64,000 bases of DNA, from contig NZ_LT906662.1 of assembly GCF_900205865.1 (NCBI RefSeq), positions 1,178,001-1,242,000 on the forward strand, read 5' to 3'. The notes under the pieces were generated by a model. It searched no databases. It was not told where the DNA came from and worked only from the letters and a program-made list of their open reading frames with translations. Numbering within the stretch: the first letter of the stretch is position 1; every line of letters begins with the position of its first letter. This document shows positions 36,329 through 46,670 of this stretch, one piece after another. Source of the DNA: Thermoanaerobacterium sp. RBIITD. GTDB taxonomy: Bacteria; Bacillota; Thermoanaerobacteria; Thermoanaerobacterales; Thermoanaerobacteraceae. The translations under genes were made by a program, and so were the position numbers.

Positions 36329-37192
36329 ATGAAAAAATTTCTTATTGCAGTCTTTATTATTGCGGTTATTGCCACTTTCGGTTATTATAAATATGAAAGA
36401 GCAGAAAACCTCAAGAAAGGTGTTCCTGTCCTTATGTACCACAATATATTTAATGGTGATATTTCATCTTCGAAGAGTGGTGTCCTTATAACGCCACAAA
36501 ACTTTGAAAGACAGATGATGTATCTTAAAAATCACGGTTATGAAACTATAACTGTTGAGCAGTTGTATGATTTTATGAAATATGGTAAAATGCTTCCAAA
36601 AAAACCTATAATGATAACATTTGATGATGGGTACCTTGGAAATTATGAATACGCTTATCCTTTGTTTAAAAAGATTGGATATAAGGGGATTATAAATGTC
36701 ATTGTCAAAAATGTCCCTTCACAAACAAATAAGGTTGTTACACCATATCTTCATTTTGATTGGGCAAAAGCAAAAGAAATGGCATCGAGCGGTGTTATTG
36801 AGATAGAAAGCCATACGTATAATTCACATATGTATAAAAAAAGCAAAAATGCAGATATCCCAATGCTGTCAGGACCAATCAATATAAATGGAAGGCTTGA
36901 AACGATGAATGAGTATAAAAATAGAATCAAAGAAGATTTATATAAGGCAAAAAAAGACATAGAGGATAATACCGGAAAGAATGTCACTGCTTTGGCATAT
37001 CCTTATGGTATTGGCAGCGAAACAAGCAAAGATGTTGCTGCTTCTTTAGGATACAAGGTTATATTTACTATGATTGAAGGTGTCAATAGATACAAGGATG
37101 ATCCATATGCTGTTAAAAGAATAACAGTACGTAATTCTGATAGCGGTGAAGATATTGTAAAGAAGATAGAGAAGTACAAAAGAATGCATTAA
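36329..37192 (+). CDS. Polysaccharide deacetylase (NodB domain)
   Basis: A 287-residue protein with an N-terminal membrane anchor. The NodB fold shows PVLMYHNI, the catalytic-base motif MITFDDGY, and the zinc motif EIESHTYNSH; ALAYPYG is the later conserved strand. Such enzymes remove acetyl or other N-acyl groups from glucosamine-type sugars of wall or exopolysaccharide, as in PgaB/IcaB-like proteins. ATG 36329 is preferred with GCGAGGTG upstream; a GTG three codons earlier overlaps that site. The next gene on the same strand begins 57 bases downstream. Confidence 0.88.
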   Translation: MKKFLIAVFIIAVIATFGYYKYERAENLKKGVPVLMYHNIFNGDISSSKSGVLITPQNFERQMMYLKNHGYETITVEQLYDFMKYGKMLPKKPIMITFDDGYLGNYEYAYPLFKKIGYKGIINVIVKNVPSQTNKVVTPYLHFDWAKAKEMASSGVIEIESHTYNSHMYKKSKNADIPMLSGPININGRLETMNEYKNRIKEDLYKAKKDIEDNTGKNVTALAYPYGIGSETSKDVAASLGYKVIFTMIEGVNRYKDDPYAVKRITVRNSDSGEDIVKKIEKYKRMH

Positions 37193-37249
37193 AGCTTATC
37201 TCAAATATATTTAATTGTTAATTTAAAGTTAAAGGGAGGTCAACTTCTA

Positions 37250-39478
37250 ATGTCACATCCTAAAAGGTTAATTTTAGCAGAATTCATTTTAATTATTATT
37301 TACATTTTAATCTGTTCTAATATTCTTTTTGGGAATCCACATGTCGGTCTTGCAGATAATGGTGATTTCTGGCGTGTAAATAGAATAGTTGGTATAAAAG
37401 ATTCTTCCTCATATTTTTATAATTCTCAAAGGTATTTTGAATATGAAACTAAAAAGATTGTAAAGCCTGAGTATTTTTCAACGCAAATACCAGTTGTTAA
37501 ATTATCAAAAGTTCTATCAATCCATTTTGAAGGAACAAAAAAATATGATATTCATTTTTTAGGATTATTATATCTATTGATTTCTTCTGCAGGTCTTTTT
37601 CTATTATTTGATGGATTACGGCGACTTTTGCCACAATATTTCTTTATTTTATCAGCGATAATTGTCTTTATCTTTTCTGATGTAGGATATATTTCTTATT
37701 ATAATTCGTTTTTTGGTGAAGCTTCGCTATTGTCTTTTCTTCTTTTATTTTTTGGTGGAACCATCTTTATAATCTCTTTAAATAAAATAAATATTTTTAC
37801 TTTATCAGCTATCACTATATTAGCTTTGTTTTTCATAGGGTCGAAGGAAGCAAATGCTCCCTCAGGTGTCTTTTTGTCTCTATTTATCCTTACAATGTTA
37901 TTTTTTACGAAACAAAAGTCAAAAAAAGTACTTATTTTAGCATCATTTTTAATTGTTTTAGGTTTTTCTTTTTATTGTTATAAATCTATTCCGAAAGAAA
38001 TAAGAATGATTAATCAATATCAGACCATAACACAAGGTATTTTAAAGAATTCTAATAATCCAAAAAAGGACTTAATTGATATTGGAATTGATCCAAAGTT
38101 TTCTGTTATTGCAAATACTACTTATTATGAAGCAAATTTACCATATAAACAAGATAGCTATGAGTTAATAAATGGATTTTATAAGAAATTTTCTTATTTT
38201 AATGTATTAAAATATTATTTAACACACCCAAAAAGATTTTATGAAAAATTGCAGATAACTGCAAATAATAGTTATTTTATTAGGCCTACATATTTAGGTA
38301 ATTATCAATTTAGCGATACTAAGGAGAGATTTACATTTGAGAAAAGATATTCTTTATGGAGTACACTAAAAAGAGAATATGCACCGCGTAATTTAATTTT
38401 TATTTTTATATATTTTATATTATTCTCAATTTTTAATATATATGAACTCATAAGAACTTATAAATTACACGATAAAAGGTATTTTATATTAGCATGTCTT
38501 GTTGCATTTAATGCTATTACAGCAGCCGTGCAGTTTGTAGTTCCATTAATAGGCGACGGCGAAGCTGATCTTGACAAGCACTTATTTTATTATAATGTTA
38601 ACAGTGATATAATTTTTGCAATTTCAATAACTTACATAATTTACAATGCAGCTAAACTTATTAAATATATTAAGAGCCGTTCATTATTTCGAAATATGAT
38701 TATAAAATCAGTTTCTATTGTTTTATTATTGTGTTTAGTTTTTGTACCATTAAGTATAAGGTACATAAACGACAATAAACCTTCACATACAATAAAAATT
38801 AATTCTTTTATAAAATTTGGGAAATATAATAACTCTCCTATATTGTGGCAAGTATATTATAATGATAAAAATCATATAAAATTAATTTCTTATAATGTAT
38901 TAATTAAAAAGCAATTTAGTATAGCTGATCCTAATAATCAAAATCCAGAAAGAGCAATTTTCGGTTCTAATAACTGGAAAACTTCAATTTTGCGCGATTG
39001 GCTTAATAATAGCAATGGATTTTTATCATCTTTTTCGGTAAGTGAGAGAATGCTGTTAGTCAATTATACTCACAAATCTTTGGTTTCTACTGTTGACATA
39101 AATAAATCTGATGGAGGTATTAGGCCTCATCTTTGGAGTGATATACCGGAAGATTTAATCCAAAATTATCAAAATGCATATTATCAAATTGTTTCTGATA
39201 GAGTATGGCTCCCAGATGCAGTTGATATTGAACAAATCATAAAGTCCCATATTTCTTTAAGAAAAAAAGATATATATAATGTATATACAGGATACTGGCT
39301 AAGTATGCCATACGCTACATCACCGAGTATGGTTAGATTTATTGATACTGATGGATTCGTGTACCATAAGGATGCAATTAATAAAAATTTAGGTATTGTG
39401 CCTTGTATTTATTTACCGTCTGACATCAAAATAATAAGTGGGAATGGTACTTATAACCATCCATTCATAGTAAAATAG
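37250..39478 (+). CDS. Polytopic glycan-biosynthesis membrane protein fused to a DUF6273-like domain
   Basis: 742 residues with AAAGGGAGGT before ATG. The first ~510 residues hold about 11 membrane segments; after the first is GLADNGDFWRVNR, a motif I associate with WsfD-type glycan hexose transferases. Residues about 525-742 form a soluble C-terminal domain: SFIKFGKYNNSPILWQVYY, SNNWKTSILRDWLNN, YHKDAINKNLGIVP, matching DUF6273, a probably extracellular carbohydrate-associated domain. The AT content is higher than in neighbours. A role in surface polysaccharide assembly is inferred from topology and the deacetylase next door. Confidence 0.6.
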   Translation: MSHPKRLILAEFILIIIYILICSNILFGNPHVGLADNGDFWRVNRIVGIKDSSSYFYNSQRYFEYETKKIVKPEYFSTQIPVVKLSKVLSIHFEGTKKYDIHFLGLLYLLISSAGLFLLFDGLRRLLPQYFFILSAIIVFIFSDVGYISYYNSFFGEASLLSFLLLFFGGTIFIISLNKINIFTLSAITILALFFIGSKEANAPSGVFLSLFILTMLFFTKQKSKKVLILASFLIVLGFSFYCYKSIPKEIRMINQYQTITQGILKNSNNPKKDLIDIGIDPKFSVIANTTYYEANLPYKQDSYELINGFYKKFSYFNVLKYYLTHPKRFYEKLQITANNSYFIRPTYLGNYQFSDTKERFTFEKRYSLWSTLKREYAPRNLIFIFIYFILFSIFNIYELIRTYKLHDKRYFILACLVAFNAITAAVQFVVPLIGDGEADLDKHLFYYNVNSDIIFAISITYIIYNAAKLIKYIKSRSLFRNMIIKSVSIVLLLCLVFVPLSIRYINDNKPSHTIKINSFIKFGKYNNSPILWQVYYNDKNHIKLISYNVLIKKQFSIADPNNQNPERAIFGSNNWKTSILRDWLNNSNGFLSSFSVSERMLLVNYTHKSLVSTVDINKSDGGIRPHLWSDIPEDLIQNYQNAYYQIVSDRVWLPDAVDIEQIIKSHISLRKKDIYNVYTGYWLSMPYATSPSMVRFIDTDGFVYHKDAINKNLGIVPCIYLPSDIKIISGNGTYNHPFIVK

Positions 39479-39515
39479 AATATTACGGGCTTTTTTTCTC
39501 ATACTTATTGTCATA

Positions 39516-40556
39516 TTATTTACCAACAATAATTGCACCCCATGGTATCTTTTTTAAAATCTTTGTTATAAAGTACGACACAATAAATATTATTACAAAG
39601 GCTACGCCTGTATAAATGTCAAACAGCAATGGCTTTCCTGTCTTTAAAAAGTGCATGAGGATGTCAAGTATCAATGGATGTATTAAGTATATGCCGAATG
39701 AGAGCTTCCCTGTATTTATTAAGAAGCTGCTTAGTCTATGATATCTGGATATTTGCGTTGATAATGCCATAAAGAATAATGATGCTGTTAGAGTAAATGT
39801 ATACCAATAAATATTGTATAGATTAAGATTTACCGGTTTATTAATAAATATTTTTAATGATATATCTACGAAAAGATAACCTGTTATAAGTGCAATGAAT
39901 AAAGTAATAAGTCCTTCTTTAGTGTAATATTTTTTCCACTTTGGAATATTTTCGCCGATATACATACCAGCTATTATGTATGATATATATGTTATAAAAA
40001 GCACTGATGAATTTTGGAAATACTTATATATGAGGTATTTAAAAATCAATATGTCTGCTATCTGGAATAGTATTATAGCTGAAGCTACTGTATAAAAATT
40101 CTTATTTATAAATTTATAGATGTAAAGTATTATCGGAAATAAAAGATACAGCTGGACTATTATAACTATAAAATACATATGGTAAAACATACCACCAAGT
40201 AATAGGTTTTTTACAGTTAATATTGATTTAAGCGGCATATGATAGCGTACAATTAAGTATGCACCATATATTATAGTCCACGATATGTATGGAAATAGGA
40301 CATTTTTAAAGCGCCTTTTATAAAATACTCCCCAATCATGTTTATCACCATAATTGTACATGAGGAGCATGGCAGATGCGAATATGAATGCAGGTACGGC
40401 AAACTGTGTCAATCTATTTATCGACGCTAATATGAAATACGATATAGATGTTTTATTTAATACTACAACTGCATTGCTTGTTGTGTGTATCATTAGTACC
40501 GAGATAATCGCAATTCCTTTTAGTATATCTATCTCATTTATTCGTGATTTTGTCAT
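39516..40556 (-). CDS. Acyltransferase family 3 membrane protein
   Basis: The protein has 346 residues from ATG 40556, which has GAAGAAGGTGAC upstream; a 33-residue upstream extension lacks a site. It begins NEIDILKGIAIISVLMIHT with the catalytic-type histidine of acyltransferase-3 proteins, followed by about ten membrane segments and a C-terminal FGIYLIHPL. These enzymes O-acylate (usually acetylate) surface polysaccharides, lipids or peptidoglycan. It is downstream of pyrG but separated by a hairpin, and converges with the glycan gene at 37250. Confidence 0.85.
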   Translation of the reverse strand: MTKSRINEIDILKGIAIISVLMIHTTSNAVVVLNKTSISYFILASINRLTQFAVPAFIFASAMLLMYNYGDKHDWGVFYKRRFKNVLFPYISWTIIYGAYLIVRYHMPLKSILTVKNLLLGGMFYHMYFIVIIVQLYLLFPIILYIYKFINKNFYTVASAIILFQIADILIFKYLIYKYFQNSSVLFITYISYIIAGMYIGENIPKWKKYYTKEGLITLFIALITGYLFVDISLKIFINKPVNLNLYNIYWYTFTLTASLFFMALSTQISRYHRLSSFLINTGKLSFGIYLIHPLILDILMHFLKTGKPLLFDIYTGVAFVIIFIVSYFITKILKKIPWGAIIVGK

Positions 40557-40661
40557 TATGTCACCTTCTTCGTTATATTTTAGGAATTTTTTTATAATGT
40601 TCTTTTTAGATAAAAATGCCAATAATTTGCTGTGATATGGAGTGTATCTCCACATTTAAGG

Positions 40662-40693
40662 CCATAAGGGGTTAACAAATCGAACCCCTATGG
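40662..40693 (-). terminator. Hairpin after pyrG (terminator without T-run)
   Basis: CCATA..GGGGTT / AACCCC..TATGG with a 9-base loop and one bulge. It lacks a proper T-run on either strand, so termination would be weak or factor-dependent. Confidence 0.45.
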
Positions 40694-40706
40694 TAACATG
40701 GCACTG

Positions 40707-42311
<1,605 letters not shown>

Positions 42312-42373
42312 TCATTTTTTATTTTTTCTTATATCGGTATTTGAAATACTATTTTTTAAAGGGTTTAAACATT

Positions 42374-42401
42374 AAAAAAATCTCTATTTTAAAAATAGAG
42401 A
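42374..42401 (-). terminator. Leader terminator (attenuator candidate) of pyrG
   Basis: TCTCTATTTT / AAAATAGAGA hairpin followed by seven T on the minus strand, 72 bases before the pyrG start. An alternative stem AUAGA-AGUC-UCUAU would trap its 5' arm. It can only terminate transcripts begun upstream, so it sits in the pyrG leader. Confidence 0.75.
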
Positions 42402-42465
42402 CTTCTATCCCTTTAATTTTTTGATGTTTTTTTTAATTTTCCTCGATAATGCCGCATTAAAAACA

Positions 42466-42518
42466 CCCCAATAATATAAATACTTTTTTATTATATATAA
42501 GTTTTAAGAGAATGTAAA
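42466..42518 (-). promoter_or_regulatory. pyrG promoter candidates
   Basis: TTTACA (42513-42518) and TATAAT (42490-42495), 17 bases apart on the minus strand. A second possible -10, TATATT, lies just before a GGGG tract (42466-42469), the kind of start used in Bacillus subtilis pyrG, where repeated G addition controls attenuation. Which is used cannot be read from sequence. Confidence 0.5.
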
Positions 42519-42577
42519 GGGGGATTATATAAAATAATGTGATATAATATATAGACAAATTTAAAACCAGTGGTCAT
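42491..42577 (-). CDS. Unrecognised 28-residue ORF upstream of pyrG
   Basis: ATG 42577 is preceded by AAAGGAGGTGAG at ideal spacing, one of the best ribosome sites in the window, and by TTGCAA (42634-42639) and TATAAT (42609-42614) 19 bases apart. The peptide MTTGFKFVYILYHIILYNPP continues for eight more residues and is hydrophobic and aromatic, a possible single membrane helix. Its end overlaps the pyrG promoter boxes. I do not recognise the sequence. It may be a leader peptide, a small membrane protein or chance. Confidence 0.4.
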   Translation of the reverse strand: MTTGFKFVYILYHIILYNPPLHSLKTYI

Positions 42578-42691
42578 TGTCTCACCTCCTTTCATGGAGT
42601 TTAATTTTATTATACATGCATTAGTTCGCTTTGTTGCAATATTTTGTATTTAATATTATAATGATTTTATTAAAGTAAAGGGGGAAAGTTT

Positions 42692-43510
42692 ATGGCAGCA
42701 GATTATCATGTGCATATTGAAAGAGGCCCATACTCAATTGATTGGCTAAAAAAATTTGTCGATAATGCTTTAAATAAAGGACTTAGTGAAATAGGCATTT
42801 CAGAGCATGGATATAGATTTGATGAAGGATATGATGCATTTGGAAGTGACGGTTTTAGAGGGAAATGGGTCAAGGAATACAGCGGGCAAGATATTAATGA
42901 ATATGTCTCACTGATATGTGAAGCGAAGTCAATGGGACTACCTGTCAAACTTGGTATTGAAGCAGACTATATACCCGGAAGAGAAAAAGAGCTTGAGGAT
43001 TTTTTAAAGCCGTATCCTTGGGATTATGTTATAGGTTCTATTCATTGGATTGGCGACTGGGGCATCGACCTTGATGACTGCCTCGATGTATGGAAGACAT
43101 GTGATGTGGACTCTGTATACTTAGAATATTTTAGCATGATAGAAAAGATGGCACAAACCGGACTTTTCGATTTTATCGGCCATATTGACCTCGTTAAGAT
43201 ATTTGGATACAGGCCAACACCAATGGTATTTGATAAAATAGAGAAAAATATTGCAGAGATTGCAAAGACAGGTATAGCACTTGAGGTTTCTACTGCCGGT
43301 TGGAGAAAGCCAGTAGGCGAAATTTATCCGTCAAGAGAAATCATGGCGATGATAAAAAAATATGATATTCCTATCGTAGTTAATTCAGATGCACATACAC
43401 CAGAGGATGTCGCACGTGACTTTGACAATGCATATGAATATGTAAAATCTTATGGGATTGATACATTGCATTATTTCGATAAAAGAAAGAGGATACCGTA
43501 TAAGATATAA
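42692..43510 (+). CDS. PHP-domain phosphatase (histidinol-phosphatase type)
   Basis: The 272-residue protein shows the four metal motifs of PHP phosphoesterases: DYHVHIE, ISEHGYRF, GIEADYIPG with SIHWIGDWG, and GHIDLVK, with VNSDAHTPEDV at the end. The layout fits HisK/HisJ-type histidinol phosphate phosphatase of histidine synthesis, though no his genes are nearby and related PHP enzymes act on other phosphates. AAAGGGGGAAAG precedes the ATG. It ends at a strong terminator shared with the convergent SLH gene. Confidence 0.85.
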   Translation: MAADYHVHIERGPYSIDWLKKFVDNALNKGLSEIGISEHGYRFDEGYDAFGSDGFRGKWVKEYSGQDINEYVSLICEAKSMGLPVKLGIEADYIPGREKELEDFLKPYPWDYVIGSIHWIGDWGIDLDDCLDVWKTCDVDSVYLEYFSMIEKMAQTGLFDFIGHIDLVKIFGYRPTPMVFDKIEKNIAEIAKTGIALEVSTAGWRKPVGEIYPSREIMAMIKKYDIPIVVNSDAHTPEDVARDFDNAYEYVKSYGIDTLHYFDKRKRIPYKI

Positions 43511-43520
43511 ATTTATGTAA

Positions 43521-43553
43521 AAAATCCGCCCGAATTGTTGAGCGGATTTTTTT
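43521..43553. terminator. Bidirectional terminator
   Basis: AAAATCCGC (43521-43529) / GCGGATTTT (43542-43550) with T-run on the plus side and A-run on the other. It ends both the PHP gene and the convergent SLH gene. Confidence 0.88.
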
Positions 43554-43562
43554 CATTTATTA

Positions 43563-46160
43563 TTATTGTTTTGTTTTTACTGTAAACATAATTGTGGTCG
43601 GTGTACTTAATGTTTGTTTTGTTTCAGCATTCACTAATTCAAGTTGAAGTTTGTAGTTTCCTGGATTAGCGATAGTTGCTTTAAAGATTGTCGTAATTCC
43701 ATCATTTAGGCCTATCTGGTTAATATTAAAACCACTTGCTGGGCCAAAATATGCTACACCACCGGAATCAGTAGTAAATGGTTGCCAGCTATCACCAACT
43801 TTATAATATATAACTTGATTAGGTACTCCATACGTATCATCATATGTAGTGCCATATGTCGTATCTGCAACAGTCAATGTTGCTTTATATAAAGCATAAA
43901 CATCATCCGTTACATTATTGGTTTTTGCTGTTATACTAAATTGATTTTCTTCACCAGCGACAAAATCATCAAAGCCGTTGCAGTTAAATGACATTGGTTG
44001 TACATCTAACTCTCCAAAATAGCTTCCAATAAGTTTAGAATTGTAATTCGAACTATCATATAAATCAATATATACATAATATTGATTTACTTTATTTACC
44101 CGTACCCTAAATTTTGTAGTTTCGTTGTAGTTGTCACTCACTGTAAAACCTTCTGTCGGGCCAAATGTTCCGTATACCTCATTGTAAGTTGTTCTTTCAT
44201 ACATAGGTACATCGAACCATTTACCATTATCATTATATTGCAGTGATATATCATTGGTGCTTATTGGTAAATTATAATTTGACCACACGTCATATTGGAT
44301 TTTCACATTATCATATTTTATGCCGTTTTTAGTATTATTTATATTTACATTAAAATTACTATATAAGCCCATTGTTGATATGCTTAGATCGCTATTAATC
44401 TCTATTGGGGCAGTCTTTGCATCAAGTTCAAATATAGTTGAAAGTGGATTACCATAAGTATCTGCTACAAGATAATATATTTTATAGTTTGTATTTGCGT
44501 TTAAATTTCGCTTTGAAATAACCGATGCTCTATCTTTTACAATCACATCATAACCATAACTTTGCTTTATTAATTCATCTATACTAGGTTTTGTGTTATT
44601 TGGTAATTTTGCAATTGAATATATTCTTCCATTAAATTTAGGCTTATTTATAAAAAATTCTATATAATTTGATCCAAAAACACCAATGTACGGTGAACCT
44701 TCATCAAAAAAGTCTAAAAGATTTTGTGATAAATTATTACTACCACCGCTGATACCACTGCCAGTGCTTCCTGTACTCCCCGTACTTGGTACTGTAACAT
44801 TTTGTCCACCAATTGTTGCTGTTACGCCACTTGCTATATTAGTATTAGCCGGTTTTTGTTCTATTGTTACACCATTCGCATTGATATTTGCTATCTCTAT
44901 AGAACCTTTCCCTGTGACAGATACGGCTACATTTGCCTCAAGTATTGATACTTTTGCACCTTCTGCTATGTCTATTTTTGCATCTTTTGCGGTATCACTT
45001 ACTGTTATGTTATTAACTATTCCACTCGCTACACTTACAGATACACCTGGCACATTAACTTTTACGTTGTCAAAGTTTCCTGATAGTACTATCTCCGTAC
45101 CTGCTGGCAATGTCCCTTCTATTGTTACATTTGAGAATCCTTTATCAGTTGTATTATCTTCTTCAAGCTTTGCACCTGATTGTAAACTTACTGAATCAGC
45201 TTTTGTTGAACCTTGTGCAACAACTCTTACCTTTCCATCTTCTTTTCTTACAACTACTTTTGCTAATATACAATTATCAAATACTATGCTGTGTTCTCCA
45301 CCGCCATTAACAGTGACTGTACCGTTTATAGTGACGTTCTTTAATGTAACATTGCCATTACCTACTGCTTTGTCAATTAATAAATTACCATTAATGATTG
45401 TATTTTGCAATATTACATCTGGTGCAGATATTAAAACATCACTATTGATTGTACTAGTACCTGTTTCTGGGCCATATGTACCTGCTTTATCATATGATAC
45501 TGCCGAGGTTTGTTTTGATTGTTCAATTAATGCCCTATTGAGTAATACTATTGTTTCTGCTCTCGTTATTTGTTTTGTTGGTCCTAATGTATTATCTCCA
45601 TAACCTGCTAATAATCCATTTGCTACTGCTGCATTTACTGAATTCCTACTCCAATCGGAAATCTGCGATAAATCTTTAAAACTTTTTAATACATCTTGGC
45701 TTGACGGTTGTAATTTCAGCAATCTTACAACTATCGCAGCAGCTTCCTCCCTTGTTATGGGATTATTTGGTCTTACGGTATTATCATTATAACCATCTAT
45801 AAGATTCGAAGCTTTGGCTTTTTGTATGTCTGCATAGAACCAATCTGATAATTTTACATCTTTAAAGCTTATATCGGTTGTTTGTGTCAATTTAAAGCTT
45901 CTATCTATAAACGTTACAAACTCTGCTCTTGTGACTGGATTATCTGGCTTAAATGTATTGTCTTCATATCCGCTAACTAATCCCTTTGCTACCCAATCAT
46001 TTATATCATTTTCTGCCCAATGTCCTTTGACATCGGTAAATTGTTTTGCATCGGATGTAGAATTTGTATCGGCAAATCCAGTAACAGCAATACTCGGTAT
46101 TAACATTAATACTGCAGTTATCAATGCTAATATTTTTGAAAAACGAGTTTTAGTGTTCAT
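43563..46160 (-). CDS. SLH-domain surface protein, putatively cyclic-di-GMP controlled
   Basis: The 865-residue exported protein has a signal peptide (about 1-31) and three N-terminal SLH repeats (about 36-220) with good wall-binding motifs VTRAE, ITREE and ITRAE. Residues about 235-420 look like a parallel beta-helix rich in short strands (INGNLLIDKAVGNGNVTLKN, INGTVTVNGGG). A Ser/Gly linker follows, then ~390 residues of Ig-like beta modules. It is probably an adhesin-like wall protein. GGGGGAAT precedes the ATG. The leader is more than 300 bases and contains the riboswitch and terminator at 46389-46482. Confidence 0.85.
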   Translation of the reverse strand: MNTKTRFSKILALITAVLMLIPSIAVTGFADTNSTSDAKQFTDVKGHWAENDINDWVAKGLVSGYEDNTFKPDNPVTRAEFVTFIDRSFKLTQTTDISFKDVKLSDWFYADIQKAKASNLIDGYNDNTVRPNNPITREEAAAIVVRLLKLQPSSQDVLKSFKDLSQISDWSRNSVNAAVANGLLAGYGDNTLGPTKQITRAETIVLLNRALIEQSKQTSAVSYDKAGTYGPETGTSTINSDVLISAPDVILQNTIINGNLLIDKAVGNGNVTLKNVTINGTVTVNGGGEHSIVFDNCILAKVVVRKEDGKVRVVAQGSTKADSVSLQSGAKLEEDNTTDKGFSNVTIEGTLPAGTEIVLSGNFDNVKVNVPGVSVSVASGIVNNITVSDTAKDAKIDIAEGAKVSILEANVAVSVTGKGSIEIANINANGVTIEQKPANTNIASGVTATIGGQNVTVPSTGSTGSTGSGISGGSNNLSQNLLDFFDEGSPYIGVFGSNYIEFFINKPKFNGRIYSIAKLPNNTKPSIDELIKQSYGYDVIVKDRASVISKRNLNANTNYKIYYLVADTYGNPLSTIFELDAKTAPIEINSDLSISTMGLYSNFNVNINNTKNGIKYDNVKIQYDVWSNYNLPISTNDISLQYNDNGKWFDVPMYERTTYNEVYGTFGPTEGFTVSDNYNETTKFRVRVNKVNQYYVYIDLYDSSNYNSKLIGSYFGELDVQPMSFNCNGFDDFVAGEENQFSITAKTNNVTDDVYALYKATLTVADTTYGTTYDDTYGVPNQVIYYKVGDSWQPFTTDSGGVAYFGPASGFNINQIGLNDGITTIFKATIANPGNYKLQLELVNAETKQTLSTPTTIMFTVKTKQ

Positions 46161-46388
46161 ATCTATTCCCCCAATTATAGCTTTTGTTTTAATGCTTTTA
46201 AAATATAATATTTTATATTACCCCCTTCCAAACATAAAAAACTAATATTTCTATCAACCACCTCCTTTTATTGTTAAAATCGGCAAATAAATTTTAAAAA
46301 TTAGTCTAATTACAAAAATATTTAAGGGATAAGTTTATAAACTTATCCCTTTCTCTATATAAACCCCTTTTGCCCGCTTTAGGCATAT
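46161..46388 (-). other. Leader between riboswitch terminator and SLH gene
   Basis: No gene. A second hairpin AAGGGATAAGTTTATAAACTTATCCCTT-like sits at about 46323-46350 and a near-perfect AAAGGAGGTGG site at about 46260 has no start codon with a useful frame after it. Confidence 0.4.
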
Positions 46389-46416
46389 AAAAAACCGCAG
46401 TACAAATATACTACGG
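46389..46416 (-). terminator. Terminator of the riboswitch expression platform
   Basis: CCGCAGTA (46395-46402) / TACTACGG (46409-46416) with one G-U pair and a 6-base loop, followed by six T on the minus strand. Its 5' arm overlaps the 3' end of the aptamer. Confidence 0.85.
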
Positions 46417-46482
46417 CCGGTTGCACCATTATCTTCATTTAACCCAGGTGCCCAGATACAGGTTAAATATCATCGATTCCTC
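46412..46482 (-). promoter_or_regulatory. Cyclic-di-GMP-II riboswitch aptamer
   Basis: On the minus strand the order is GGAATCGATGAT, a long hairpin with arms ATTTAACC / GGTTAAAT, CTGGGCACC in its loop, then GGTGCAACCGGCCG (46414-46427). GCACC and GGTGC form the pseudoknot. From memory, the class II cyclic-di-GMP aptamer of Clostridium acetobutylicum has GGAAACAAUGAUG, UUGGGCAC and GUGCAACCGACCG in the same order. It is followed directly by a terminator and then the SLH gene. The overlap of terminator and closing-stem sequence suggests ligand binding prevents termination, an ON switch. That direction is inference. Confidence 0.85.
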
Positions 46483-46627
46483 TTCTATATTTTTCTATTT
46501 TTCTATATATTTCTATATTCGACGTTAAATTTAATTTTCCTGCAAGATTTTAATAAAATTTTACAAAATATTTCACAGTACAAAACATTAATAGAAAATA
46601 AAATATTTATTGTGGTATTCCTTAATA

Positions 46628-46660
46628 GTCAGAGATTCTTCGCTTTAACTTAGAATGACA
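46628..46660. repeat. Degenerate interspersed repeat (TGTCATTCT..AAGCGAAGAATCTC type)
   Basis: The minus strand reads TGTCATTCTAAG, then AAAGCGAAGAATCTCTGA, close to an interspersed repeat I recall from several thermophilic bacteria. It lies just past the serA stop. A more diverged relative is at 60895-60931. Confidence 0.4.
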
Positions 46661-46670
46661 ATATAATTTT

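Noticed and set aside
44686-45603. 305-residue plus-strand ORF opposite the SLH gene
   Set aside because: Shadow of the repetitive beta-rich region; repeated Val/Pro/Leu content mirrors the antisense codons.
46412-46430. T-box motif suspected from GGTGCAACCG before a terminator
   Set aside because: The canonical GGTGGNACCGCG is not matched and there is no specifier stem; the cyclic-di-GMP-II aptamer explains the whole segment better.
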